Source of the DNA: Erythrophleum ivorense
Lineage: Eukaryota > Streptophyta > Magnoliopsida > Fabales > Fabaceae
Length of the DNA: 64,000 nt
Assembly (NCBI GenBank): GCA_026724425.1
Contig: JAIUCV010000578.1
Span: 372,001-436,000 of the forward strand
Direction: 5' to 3'
A program made the translations under genes and the position numbers. The first letter of the stretch is position 1. Every line of letters begins with the position of its first letter. Positions 1-10,952 of this stretch are shown one piece after another. The notes under the pieces are model-generated. The model was not told the origin of the DNA and made no database searches. It saw only the letters and a program-made list of their open reading frames with translations.

Positions 1-808
1 TAATACTCACCACCTCTATCAGATCTCACTATCTTAATTTGTTTACCACATTGTTTCTCTACTTCTGCCTTAAACATTTTTATTATTAAGCAGATAGAGA
101 TACATGTATCATGAGTAATCATCAATAAAGGTGATAAAGTATTTCTGATTACTTAAGTCTAAATCTGGACTACAAATGTCAGTATATATGATTTCTAATA
201 TGCTAGAACTCCTCTTAACACTTTTCTTAGTCCTGTTAGTTTGCTTTCCCTTAATGCAATCTATACAAGTGTTAAAATCAGTAAAGTCAATAGTATTGAG
301 TACTCCATCTTTTACTAATCTTTTTACTCTCTCTATTGAGGTATGACCAAGCTTACGGTGCCATAACATAGAGGAATCTTCATTAGTAACATTTCTCTTA
401 ATACCTATACTACTAGAAACATGCATTGAGTCATAAAGGTTACTATTTTGTAATTAAATTTGGAATAGACCATCGCAAAGTGTACCATTGCCAATAAAAT
501 TAGATTTATAAAATAATTTAAATTCATTACTTGAAAATTCAAAACAATATCCCAATGGTACAAGTTTGGAAACTGAAATCAAGTTTTTAGAGAAACTTGG
601 TACATAAAATGTCTTCTCCAAATTCAAAATAAAACCAGAATTAAAAACTAATCTGCATGTTCCTATAGCTTCAACAGTTGAGCCCATCTTATTTCCTGGA
701 TAGATGTATTGTTCACTGCCCACCGGCTTCCTTTGGTTTAGAAAGCCCTGCAAGGTATTAGAAATGTAAATTGTTGAGCCAGAATCAATCCACCATGTGT
801 TACTACTA
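1..808 (-). pseudogene. Ty1/copia pol fragment (protease, GAG-pre-integrase, integrase start)
   Basis: The minus strand reads protease then integrase. The protease part (about 454-800) carries WWIDSGST, the copia aspartic-protease motif, and the typical FYVPSFSKNLISVSKL stretch. The next block (109-426) has the GAG-pre-integrase motif LWHRKLGH, the zinc-finger cysteines of CIDCIKGK, and the integrase start ending FITFIDDYS. A TGA at 109-111 interrupts it; after a further frame change near 75-80 the sequence continues as integrase (IVRSDRGGEY) to the window edge. RT and RNase H would lie to the left. The residues before WWIDSGST are not gag: the frame runs into a primer-binding-site-like sequence, so gag is missing. 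This is a dead, internally deleted copy. The family assignment is firm; the lineage within copia is not determined. Confidence 0.85.
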
Positions 809-820
809 GCTCTGATACCA
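809..820 (-). other. PBS-like sequence (initiator tRNA-Met type), inner copy
   Basis: On the minus strand this reads TGGTATCAGAGC, the standard plant copia primer binding site complementary to initiator tRNA-Met. It abuts the protease coding sequence, where no PBS belongs. The 19-mer gctctgataccaactgtta starting here recurs exactly at 1246-1264. Seen directly; how it arose is inference. Confidence 0.6.
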
Positions 821-869
821 ACTGTTATATATATATTAGATGTTGCCTTTACAAAGCAACAATAAGACA

Positions 870-935
870 TGGCTTTAGTGGCTAAGACTCAAGCTGGCAA
901 TGTGAGGGTCATGGGTTCGAATCCTCCATGCACCA
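870..935 (+). repeat. tRNA-like / possible SINE head with box A and box B
   Basis: GGGTTCGAATCC at 913-924 matches the pol III box B (T-loop) and TAGTGGCTAAGACTC at 876-890 resembles box A. The stretch ends TGCACCA. The spacing fits a tRNA-derived promoter, but the stems do not pair well enough for a functional tRNA and no anticodon arm is evident. A tRNA-derived SINE head or tRNA relic inside the copia leader is the best reading. Confidence 0.35.
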
Positions 936-1245
936 AAAGGAGTCATTTTATTTCCAAACGCTAAACTACATGTCATTTAACCAACATGTAGCAGCAATGC
1001 CAAGGACAAAACGGGGTCGACCCGACCCGGTTTCGACCCGTTTCGGACCCAAATGAAAACCCGATCATTTTTGCGTTTCTGAGCTCCGTTTTGGGTGATC
1101 TAGGAGTCGATTTTCATCAGAATTTCATGTAGATTCCAATTTTAATATCAAAATGATGAAAATATTACTCCATAAACCAACCCAAATACATCAAAAATTT
1201 GACATTTTCGAGCTCAAAAAACTTAGCAAGGTAGAGGCATTTTAA

Positions 1246-1257
1246 GCTCTGATACCA
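1246..1257 (-). other. Primer binding site of the copia element
   Basis: TGGTATCAGAGC on the minus strand, two bases from the LTR edge (TGTTAGAC on the plus strand at 1260). This is the expected position for a minus-strand copia element whose 5' LTR lies to the right. Only about 425 bp separate it from the protease region, too little for gag. Confidence 0.75.
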
Positions 1258-1259
1258 AC

Positions 1260-1572
1260 TGTTAGACTTCATGGATATATAAAAGCATATTTATAACATC
1301 CAATGCAAGAGAAATGGATCGAAATGTTACCTCCAGCCATTGCTTGAATTCTCTGTTTTTCTGATAAGAATTCTGTCGCATGAAAGTCTAGGGATGCTTC
1401 TAAGCTCTTGTTCTACTGAATGATGGTATGTAGCAATGTAAAACCGAGCTCAGGGACCCTGTATTTATAGGCAAACTCTTTCAACGGCAATTCCATCATT
1501 TTGTCGAAGAAACTGACACGTTCTGGGACGTGGGAAATTATCTCACGAAGACCATAATTTTCGGATCACAAT
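1260..1572 (-). repeat. Copia 5' LTR, U5-proximal part (interrupted by the Ogre-like insertion)
   Basis: The sequence begins TGTTAGAC next to the PBS (the minus-strand LTR end is CTAACA). A minus-strand TATA box TATAAATA lies at 1462-1469, giving transcription leftward into the element. The LTR is cut at 1572 by the insertion and appears to resume at 22388. The 5-bp sequence acaat (1568-1572) is repeated on the far side. Confidence 0.7.
1568..1572. repeat. Target site duplication acaat, left copy
   Basis: acaat immediately precedes the LTR edge TGTCAC at 1573 and recurs at 22383-22387 immediately after the other LTR edge (TTTACA at 22382). A 5-bp duplication is typical of Ty3/gypsy integration. 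Confidence 0.9.
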
Positions 1573-4500
1573 TGTCACACCCGAAAAATGCGCCCGTGTG
1601 GCGCGTTGATTCAAAGAAATTCAAAAAATTCGATTTTCAAATGAAATCGAAAACCGAAATTAAAATTGAAATAAGTATAATAAATAGGGTTCAGGAGTCG
1701 CCACCAAAATTTTAATCTTTAAAAGGCAAAACCTTGGAAAAGCTTTTTTATTTGAAAAATGGTCTACGAATCAGAAAATGGGTCCGGGAGTCGTTTGTGA
1801 GTGGGGAAGGTGTTAGGCACCCCACTACACCCGTTACTAAGAACGGTTACCCTAAGTCAGTTGTACAAAAATAAAAATGGCTTTAATTTTATTTCAATTC
1901 TCCCTAACAAATCACGTGCGAAATAAGAATAAAGAAATTGAAGGAAATAAAGTTAAAAGTAGAAAATGAAATCAATACTAAAATAAAACGCAAAGAAATT
2001 TAATAATTGAAATAAAAAGGAAAGAAAAGAAATTTAAAGAAAAAACATTTTATTTACAAGGGTGGACTTGACCTAAGATGAGAACATAGGGCCTACGTAC
2101 CCTTCAGGAGGGATCAAAGTCCACGTAGTTCGATCGATGATTTAATTTGGTTGATGTTTTATTTTGTTTGTTTATTTTTTTTTTTTGGTTTTTTGTTGTT
2201 TATGTTTGATTTTTGTTTGATTTTTAATTCTTAATTGATTTTGTTATGTTTTTTTGGTTTTCGAAAGACTAAGAAATTAAAACTTACTTTTCCTTTTAAC
2301 AAATAAAACAATTTTGAAATTGATTGATTGTGTTTTAATTTGCAAAAAGTAAAAATAATTTTATTTTCCATTGTCTTTTCAATTTTTCTCTCTTTTTCAT
2401 ATCATTTTTTTTTTGCTTTTCGTTCGATTTTTGTTTTCTATTATTTTTTGTTTTTATTTTTATTTTTATTTTTTTGTTTTCCTTTTGTTTTCTTGATTTT
2501 GGTTCTCTTTTCCCATTTTTAATTGTTCTTCTTTTTTTTTTCAATTCTATTTTTGTCTTTATTTTTAGATTGTCTTTTAATTTTTGATTTCTATTTCCTT
2601 TTTGTTTTCTTGATTTTTGATTCATTTTTTTCTCTTTTTTTTATTGTCCTTGTCTATTGTTTGTTTTTGTTGTTGTTGTTGTTGTTTTTTTTTTTTTAAT
2701 TTTTGATTTGGTGTTATTAATCTTTTTTGTTTTATTGATATTTTGTTTTATTATATTTTTCCTCCCTTTTTCTTATTTTTTTTTTATTTTTTTTTATTTT
2801 GTTTAATTTTTGTCATTATTTTTTTTACCTTTTATCTTTAGCATATTTTATTTTCATTTTTAGTTTATTTGGTGTTTCCTTTGAATTTTGTGTCTCTTTG
2901 TTTTCTTCTTTTTTTGTTTTTTTTTCTTTTTCCCTTTTCCCTTTTGGTATATATTTTTTATTTCATTTTCATTTTTTTGCCTTTTGATTTTTTTTGATTT
3001 TTTTCTTAATTTTTCAATTTTTCTTTCTCTTCACGTTTTGTTCTATTCATTATTATTTCAATTTCGTTTTTTTTAATTTTCTATTGTCTATTTTTGCTTT
3101 GGTTTTATTTTGCTCAATCTACTTATTTTTGTTATTATTATTTTTATTTTCCTTTTCCTTTTTTCTCTTTTGCATTCTTTCGAATGAGGCTATTGGGGCC
3201 CAAAACCTTTTTGGAATATTTGAATAGGGCTAGGAGCCCAAAACTTTTTTTCTTTTGCAATCTTTTGAACGAAGCTATTGGAGCCCAAAAGCATTTTTTT
3301 GGAATACTTTTGAATAGGGCTAGGAGTCCAAAACGTTTTTTTTGGATCTCTTTTGCAATCAAATGAATGGGGCTATTGAAGCCCACAAATACTAAACCTA
3401 TTCGACCCAAAAGGCATCATGGAAGCTTATTGCCACACATGGCCTTTTGGTTGGTACCTATGGGCTTGAGGGGATATGGAATCCCACACGGTCATGCTAA
3501 GGAAATGAGAAATAAACGAATGAAATAGCTGAGATTTGTGAAGTGGGTGTTTAGTGTCCAGTGTTCAATATCACTATTAGGCAATGTTTACATAATCCGT
3601 ACAAAAGAAATAAAAAATAAAAAATGAAAAAAAAAAAATAAGATACATAAATAAATGAATAAATAAAAAGGGGAATAAGACAAAAATGAATAAACAAGGA
3701 AAATAAAAGAAAAAAAAATAAAAAACATAGGTTACAATTTGATGTTGCAACATGTTGTCTTTTCCCATCGAGGTCCACACAGTCAGCCTCTGGGGTAGCG
3801 TGACCAGGCTCCCCATTCCACTCCATCAACGCGTTCGTGTTACCAGGGTGGTTAGCACAATCCACAAAATATAATAAAGCAAAAAATAGAAAAAAAAGAA
3901 AAATAACAAACATCGCCAGAGTAGAAATTGGTCAAGGTAGCATCCAATCAATCGTTGCATCACTTCTCTGGTCACTATATTAAAATCCTACCATAAAAAC
4001 TAACAAATTTTCCAGCACTAACATGAATCAATAACCATGTTTAAGTGTGGATTAAATTTTGATGAGCAGCCCGAACTTACACACAATTGAACACCAATCA
4101 AGAGTTCCAGATTTCAATCTCAACTATCTCAAACAGATAATCTAGGGGATTCAACTCACAGAGCATATCACCATTTTTCGCTAAGGCATCAGGGGATGCA
4201 GAGACAGGGAGATAAACCAGACCAGATGAGGGAGAATAGACGAACTAGGAATCTAAATAATCGAAATCCAGTTAACCACAGACTCATAGCACATTCAAGA
4301 CCCAGGATATTCATAACAAATCAGCACTCAACATCCATTGAATCAGGTTATATTCAGGACACAGAAATCACTGATTTCAGCACGCACGAATCAGAATTCA
4401 CACAGGAGTTTGTTGTTTTGGGAAAGCACAGAAAACATACCTCGGACCCCTTTCAGGCTTCTTCGATGAAATTCTTCTGCGCCAAAGCCCAACTCACACA

Positions 4501-4745
4501 CGGAGGCGATTTGATTCTCTGGTTCAGAGCTTCGACCCTTTCCTTCCTTAAATCTCTCCTCTGAATACGCTCCTTCACGATATTCACTCAGCCCTTCCTC
4601 GAATCCCCTCTGAAAGATCGACCCCCTCGCCTCTCCGACTCCCTCGCTCGATTTTTCCTCCTCGGCTAGAAAACCTCCAATCCTCCGTCGCTTCGATTTC
4701 TCCCTCGCTCCAAAAAAAACCTCCTCAGCGTCTCCCTTCCCTCTG

Positions 4746-4753
4746 CTTTTATA
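4746..4753 (-). promoter_or_regulatory. TATA box in the 3' LTR
   Basis: TATAAAAG on the minus strand in a GC-rich block, identical to the one in the 5' LTR. If active here it would transcribe leftward out of the element through R/U5 into the copia remnant. Confidence 0.5.
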
Positions 4754-4970
4754 GACGAGGGCCTCTGGTCCCCCCATCTCCGTACCCCCTCTGCTCCACC
4801 AATTCCAGCGTTTCCACTCGCGACTCCCTCTCGTACGAATCGCGTCACCTCGCCTTTGGAGTGGCCTTGTGAGGGGACGCCAGAGCAGAGAGAAAAAGGG
4901 GGGGACCAGTGAGCCTCTAGGGTTTCCTCTCTTCCCTTCGTTCTTTTCCTTCGGTTTCAAAAATTCTCGA

Positions 4971-5088
4971 TGCATTAGTGGGTTCGGGTTTAGGGAAGCT
5001 GAAGGCCCAATGCATTAGTGGGTTCGGGTTAGGGAAGCTGAAGGCCCAATGCATTAGTGGGTTCGGTTAAAGAGGCTGGAGGCCCATA
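4971..5088. repeat. Three tandem ~39-bp repeats in the LTR U3
   Basis: Units of 40, 39 and 38 bp begin at 4971, 5011 and 5050, each starting TGCATTAGTGGGTTCGG and ending GGCCCA. The same triplet is in the right LTR at about 21700-21820, so it predates this insertion. Upstream of the TATA box in the transcript direction, it may act as an enhancer-like array (inference). Confidence 0.8.
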
Positions 5089-5652
5089 ACTTATGGATGG
5101 GCTTATTCTCTTTTAGTTTTTCTCTCTTTTTTTTATTTCAGGCCCAATTTCGGATTAACTTTGGGTTGAACTCCTTTTTTTTTTTTTTTACAAAATGGGC
5201 CTATTCTCTTTTAGTTTTCTCTTTTTTTTTTTAATTTCATTTGTTTTGGATTTTTGTTACTCTCCCCCTTTGATATATATATATTTTATTTTGGATTAAT
5301 TGGCATTTACTCTCTTTTTTTTAATTTTAAATTTAAGTCCTTTTTTTTATTATTATCATATTTTTTTTAGCTTATTAAACTAAGAGGATTTTTTTTTGGA
5401 TTTTTTTCATTTTCATTTTTTTTTATTTTAACTTTATTATTATTTTTGAGATATACTCAGACAAAATACGGTGTTTACAGTTGCCCCTCTTTACTTGTTT
5501 CTTAAGCAAAGAAATTGAAAATGTAGTTTTTGATATTTTTTTGCATAAGAAATAAGTAAAGATAAGAACATGTATTTTGTCTGGGGTGCTTTGATTGCTT
5601 TCTGACAATATGTCAAAGGAACGAGCGACCCAAGCAAAATATGGTGTTTACA

Positions 5653-5670
5653 GGTTGTCCCTCTTTACTT
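5653..5670 (-). other. Polypurine tract of the Ogre-like element
   Basis: The minus strand reads AAGTAAAGAGGGACAACC directly before the 3' LTR, the position of the plus-strand primer. A near copy, AAGTAAAGAGGGGCAAC, lies inside the LTR at 5480-5496. Confidence 0.65.
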
Positions 5671-7500
5671 ATTCTTTAAGCAAGGAAATCGAAAATAAAA
5701 TCACTCGATATCCTTAGCTTAAAGAATAAGTAAAGATGGAAACATATATTTTGTTTAGGGAGCTAATAGGTCAAGGGGAGTTACCTTACCTGGATGCGCA
5801 GGAACTTGATGAAAGTTGCTTGCAAGAACAAGATCTCTGAAAGTGTGCTCAATTTATACAAGATTTTTTGATGCTTGGTGTATGTAGGGCTTTTGGGGGA
5901 CTTTGAATGCTTGTTCAAGCAGGATTTTTATTGGTGCAATGTTTTAGCAGGAGTTAAAGGTGCCTATTCTGGTAGGACTTTGGGTGCCTATTCTGCATAG
6001 GACTTAAGGTGCCTATTCTGCGTAGGATTTTGGGTGCCTATTCTGCGTTGGACTTTGGGTGCCTATTCTGTGTAGGACTTAAGGTGCCTATTCTGCGTAG
6101 GACTTTGGGTGCCTATTCTGCGTAGGACTTTAGATGCCTAATAAAAAGTCAAATATTTGTTTTTACTTGCCCCGGTATGAACTACAGTTTATATAGGGTA
6201 TGCAAGTGTAAAATGCATGGAACATGTTATGCTTTATATGATGAACTGCAAATCTTCTTTGTGCTTGCCCCAGTGTAAACGAGAGGCAAGTGTGTGGATA
6301 GAGAAACATATGATTTTTATGTTTTATTATTTTATAATTTTTTTTCTTTTTGTTTGTCCCAATGTGAGCTTAGTTTAATGTGATATGTGAAGTATAAGCT
6401 GCTCTTTCCTCCTTTTATTTATTATTATCATTTTTCTTTATGACTTTGACTTGATCGGGAATCTTGGATTCTCAGACTTTTTATTATTATTATTATTGTT
6501 GTTATTTTTTTTTTGAATTGACGAGTGAAACATACCTTTTATTATTATATCTTATTTTTGTTTTATTTATTTACACATTTTTTCAGAAAAATTCTGGTGT
6601 GGCCAAAGCATATTGTTTGTTCAAAACGCTACTCATTTAACCAGACCCCAGGTATTTCGGCTCACATCCAACCGGGAATGCTTGGAGCTCCACCAACATG
6701 GTATTGTGCACTTTTATCTTGGAAATTGCAGTTATCTTTGTCGTTTGTCTTTTGGGAAAGAAATCGTCATATAATTCACATATGTCTCAATGATCAAGTT
6801 TGAGATGAAGATGGCATGCTGATTTATTTGATGTTTGATTCCAGTCTATCTTCCCGGTATTGATTAAGACAATTAGTTCAAAGAAGATTGTAACACTGAT
6901 ATCCCAAATAATTGCTTTAACAAACGTCGTTCCTTGGTTATTAATTCATTTGTAGAAAAATATGAACGTAGCGGTTGTAATGTAAATGAACCATGACTTG
7001 TAGCAAAAATAGAAATCATTGAAAGAACAAGTTCCAATTAAAAGTTTATTAAGCACATAAGAGTTAGGACAACAGGTGATTTGAGATATGAAAAAGAAAG
7101 AAAAGACGAAGATTGAGAAGTATTTCGAAGAATGTCTTCTACAGTTAGCCCGGTCTCCCCCACGTAAGGTGATTCTTTGCATCATACGAGACATGCATTT
7201 TGCCGAATCCAACATGAAGCCTGTGACCTCTGCACTTTGGCCCAACTTGAACTTCAGATTCCTCCTTACCTTTACCTAAGCATTTTCTCATATTGTTTGG
7301 CAGTCCTTCCCTTCCTCCTCTGCTTTTCTTTTCCTTTTTCTTTTTTCTTTTTTGTTTTCTTTTTTTTTTTCCTTTTTGTTGCTCTAATTTTTGCCTAGGC
7401 CGCCCATTAGGGTTTCCAACCTAGCGAGCTTTTACCATGCTCTAACTTTTGCCTAAGCTGCCCATTTGGGTCTAAAGCCTAGCAAGCCTCCCCCTCTTTC
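5671..7500 (-). other. 3' untranslated region of the Ogre-like element
   Basis: About 1.8 kb between the pol stop and the polypurine tract. It holds the minisatellite at 5955-6140, T-rich and short (TTA) runs near 6480-6510, and no convincing ORF. A long 3' UTR with tandem repeats is known for Ogre elements. Confidence 0.7.
5955..6140. repeat. 24-bp minisatellite, about 7.5 units
   Basis: GGTGCCTATTCTGCGTAGGAC recurs seven times, separated by TTTG or TTAA, followed by a degenerate eighth unit (AGATGCCTAATA). Period about 24 bp. It sits in the 3' UTR of the retroelement. Confidence 0.9.
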
Positions 7501-8924
7501 TTACACAAAATATCTTTTCACCGCATCAGAGTTGAAAGGCTTAGGCAATTCGTGACCGTCCATATCCGTCAAAACTAATGCCCCTCCTGAGAAAGCATGC
7601 TTCACAATGTAAGGCCCTTCATAGGTAGGAGCCTATTTACTCCGAGAATCATCCTGGTTTGGCAAAATTCTTTTAAGGACTAACTCACCGGCCTTGAACT
7701 CTCTAGGACGAAGCTTTTTATCAAAAGCTCTTGCCACCCTCTTTTGATACAACTGCCCATGGCATATAGCAATAAGTCTGCGCCCCTCGATCATATTCAA
7801 CTGTTCATACCGAGCCTTTACCCAATCACTTTCATCTAAATTGGATTCAATTAACACTCGCAAGGTCGGGATCTCAACCTCAATAGGTGTGACAGCTTCC
7901 ATTCCATAAACCAGAGAGTACGGAGTTGCCCCAGTCGATGTACGCACAGTCGTGCGATAACCATGCAAGGCATACGGGAGCATATCATGCCAATCTTTGT
8001 AAGTGATTGTCATTTTAGCAATGATCTTCTTTATATTCTTATTTGCCGCCTCCATTGCTCCGTTCATATGTGGTCGATACGGTGCCGAATTATGGTGTTT
8101 GATTTTAAATTGTTCACAGAGTTTAGAGATCTCTGTTCCATTCAGGTTCGCAGCATTATCTGTGATAATCTTTTAAGGTATTCCATAACGGCAAATGATG
8201 TTTGCTTTGAGGAACTTGCAGAAATCCTTTTGAGTAACACTGGCGAAGGAATTGGCTTCTATCTACTTGGTGAAATAATCAATAGCAACCAAAATGAAAC
8301 GATGTCCATTTGAGGCCTTGGGATTAATTGGGTTAATTACATCAATGCCCCACATAGAGAACGGCCAAGGTGCTACCAAGTTATGTAGCGCAACTGGTGG
8401 CGCATTTATTTTGTCCGAATATATTTAGCATTTGTGACACTTCCGAACATAATCAATGCAATCTTTCTCCATTGTTAACCAAAAATATCCACATCTCTGG
8501 ATTTGTTTGGCCAACATAAGCTCATTCGTATGTGTACTGCATATTTCTTTATGTACTTCTGTGACTATCTTCTGGGCTTCCCTTGCGTCTACACATCGTA
8601 GCAGTGTGCCATCGTGACTTCTCTTGTATAAGGTCCCATTGCTGATGAAGAAATTCATGGCTAGACGCCGGATGGCTTTTTTATCACTTTCCACTGCCTC
8701 AGCTGGGTATTCCCTACTCGTCATGTAAGTTTTGATGTCATGATACCAAGGTCGCCCGTCATGCTCCTCCTCTATGTTTAAGCAATATGCCGGTAAGTCT
8801 CTAGCTTTCACGCAGAATGGTTGGACTTGGACTCCGTAGTCGAGTCGGATCATCACTGCTAAGGTGGCTAAAGCATCTGCAAATTGATTCTTGTCTCTGG
8901 TAACATGATGAAAATTAATTTTTT
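7501..8924 (-). pseudogene. Ogre-like integrase (pol C-terminus), broken
   Basis: This part of pol would insert element cDNA into the genome. It begins with the tail of the second RNase H (HHVTRDKNQFADALATLA). Then comes the integrase HHCC zinc-binding region (HKEICSTHTNELMLA, CIDYVRKCHKC). The DDE core follows: MWGIDVINP, ITDNAANLNG and the E of MNGAMEAANKNI. The C-terminal part has GATPYSLVYGMEAVTPIEVE and ends ...DAVKRYFV at the TAA 7501-7503. It is dead: in-frame stops at 8425-8427, 8263-8265, 8173-8175 and 7633-7635, and a frameshift from the RT block at a 7-base A/T run (8919-8925). Several stops fit C-to-T or G-to-A changes of Gln or Trp codons. Confidence 0.9.
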
Positions 8925-10952
8925 TCAAATTGCTTGACTAACTGGGCCAAAAATTTCTGATATGGGATCAATTTTAAATCCTTAGTTTGCCACTCTCCAG
9001 TCACCTGATGAATTATAAGGGCTGAGTCACCATAAACCTCGAGACTTTTGATACCCAAAGTTACAGCAACATTTAGCCCATTAATGCAAGCTTCATATTC
9101 AGCCACGTTATTAGTGCATTCAAATTCTAATTTAATAGCCACTGGAAACTGCTTTCCTTCAGGGGATATGATTACTGCCCCAATACCGTAGCCATGCATG
9201 TTTGCAGCCTCATCAAAATACATCTTCCACTGCCCATCATCATCGCCTCCTTCATCTTTATCCTCCTCAATAGCCAATATGTCCTCGTCAGGGAAATGGA
9301 AATCCAATGGTTGGTATTCATTCAAAGGATTTTCAGCCAAACGATTCGCTATGACACTCCCTTTCACAGACTTTTGCGTCATATACTTGACATCATACTC
9401 TGATAGAATCACTTGCCATTTCGAGACCCTCCCAGAAACATGTGGGCTCTCAAAAATATATTTGACGGGATCCATCCGAGAAATTAGCCAAGTGGTAAAA
9501 TAGAGCATGTACTGCCGCAAACGCCTAGTGGTCCATGCTAACCCACAGCAAGTCTTCTCAATCAATGGGTAGCGGGCTTCACATTCATTAAATTTTTTAC
9601 TCAAGTAGTATATTGCTTGCTCTTTCCTTCTAGAGGCGTCATGTTGTCCCAATACCGCCCCCATCAATCTCGGCAAGATGGTTAAATAGAGGATCAACGG
9701 TCGTCCTTGGGTGGGCGGAACCAAAATTGGGGGATTTAGCAGATATTCTTTAATTTTGTCAAAAGCTTGTTGACAGTTATTATCCCATCCTCCGGTGTAA
9801 TTCTTTCTTAGCAACTTGAAAATCGGCTCACAGGTTGCAGTTAAGTTGGCAATGAATCTTGCTATGTAATTTAATCGTCCCAGGAAACTCCGAACTTCTT
9901 TTTCTGTTTGTGGAGATGGCATTTCTCGAATTGCTTTTACTTTATCAGGATCCACCTCTATTCCCCTCTGGCTTATCATGAAACCCAACAATTTTCCAAT
10001 CACAGCCCTAAAGATACACTTGTTGGGATTCAAGCGGAGTTTGTATTCACGCAACCTTTCAAATAGCTTTCTTAAGACCACCACGTGGCTTTCCCCTTCT
10101 CCAGATTTAGCTACCATATCATCAACATACACTTCAACCTCTTTATACATCATATCATGGAAGAGTGCCATCATGGCCCGTTGATAAGTGGCTCCTGCGT
10201 TCTTTAATCCAAATGGCATCACTCTATAACAATATGTTCCCCATGGGGTAATAAATGTAGTCTTCTCTTTGTGATCTTTGTGCATAGGGATCTGATTGTA
10301 CCCTGAGTAACCATCCATGAAGGAATACCGATAGGCGCGTGCCGTATTATCAACTAACACATCAATGTGGGGCAACGGAAAATCATCCTTCGAACTTGCC
10401 TTATTCAAATCCCTATAATCAACGCATATGCGAACTCTTCCATCTTTTTTCGGGACTGGTATGATGTTTGCCACCCACTGAGGGTATGTGGACACTTGAA
10501 GGAATCCCACCTCTAATTGTTTCACGACCTCTTCTTTGATCTTTAAAGACATGTCAGGGCTCATTCTCCTCAATTTTTGCTTTTTCGGCTCAACATTCGG
10601 GAATAAAGGAATCTTATGAGAGGCGATCTCTGGACCCAGTCCAGGCATATCTTGATAAGACCATGCAAAGACGTCCATGTATTCCCTAAAAAGCTGAATC
10701 ATTTCTTTCTTTTCTGGATTTTCCACCACTTTAACCTCCCTTTTATCTTCCTCTGTCCCTAAGTTAATATTTTCGACTATTTCTTCATGTGGGCATATTC
10801 CTTTATCTTCAGGATCAAGCATTTTCTCAAAAATTTGGGTTAATTCTTCATTATCAGATTCGGAATCATGCATATCTGTAGTAATGCATAAATCACGCAG
10901 TGGGAGCTCGGGGACTTCTGCGTTGGACAGGAGTAGCGAGGAAAACGATTTC
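8925..10952 (-). pseudogene. Ogre-like reverse transcriptase, RNase H and second (archaeal-type) RNase H
   Basis: This is a long open frame: the ORF spans 8915-10984 and the likely exon starts at 10952. RT comes first: PQWVANIIPVPKKDGRVR, the catalytic YVDDM, and LGFMISQRGIEVDP. Next is the gypsy RNase H (AIYYLSKKFNECEARYPLIEKTC), then a second RNase H (WKMYFDEAANMHGYGIGAV, NNVAEYEACINGL, VYGDSALIIHQVTGEW). The DE-D residues of the second domain are visible. Dual RNase H is a Tat-clade trait. The first RNase H looks eroded: LYLTILPRLMGAVLGQ replaces the usual Asp-containing LYL(S/A)-type start. The frame is lost just before integrase, so pol cannot be made as one product. Confidence 0.9.

Larger units (their letters stand above)
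1573..5652 (-). repeat. 3' LTR of the Ogre-like element (4080 bp)
   Basis: It aligns end to end with 18358-22382. Internal structure: conserved edge at 1573; A-rich transcript segment (T-rich on plus, about 2160-3170); a block at 3178-3395 where a CTATTGGGGCCC/CTAGGAGCCC motif recurs about every 50 bp; a GC-rich block with the minus-strand TATA box at 4746-4753; three ~39-bp tandem repeats at 4971-5088; another T-rich block; and the U3 edge at 5652. It differs from the other LTR mainly by scattered transitions and by a block near 4675-4725 absent from the right copy. Confidence 0.9.

Noticed and set aside
2328..3366. Many Phe/Leu-rich plus-strand ORFs in the T-rich part of the LTR (also 19152-20143)
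   Set aside because: Poly-T gives Phe codons without stops; no domain, and frames differ between the two LTR copies.
3551..3913. 120-codon minus ORF in the LTR with a hydrophobic stretch
   Set aside because: It comes from an A-rich run and differs in length between LTR copies; no family match.
4391..4975. 194-codon minus-strand ORF in the GC-rich part of the left LTR
   Set aside because: It is broken in the right LTR by the 46-bp difference, is Arg/Gly/Glu-rich low complexity, overlaps the TATA box, and matches no family; it is a by-product of GC-rich DNA.
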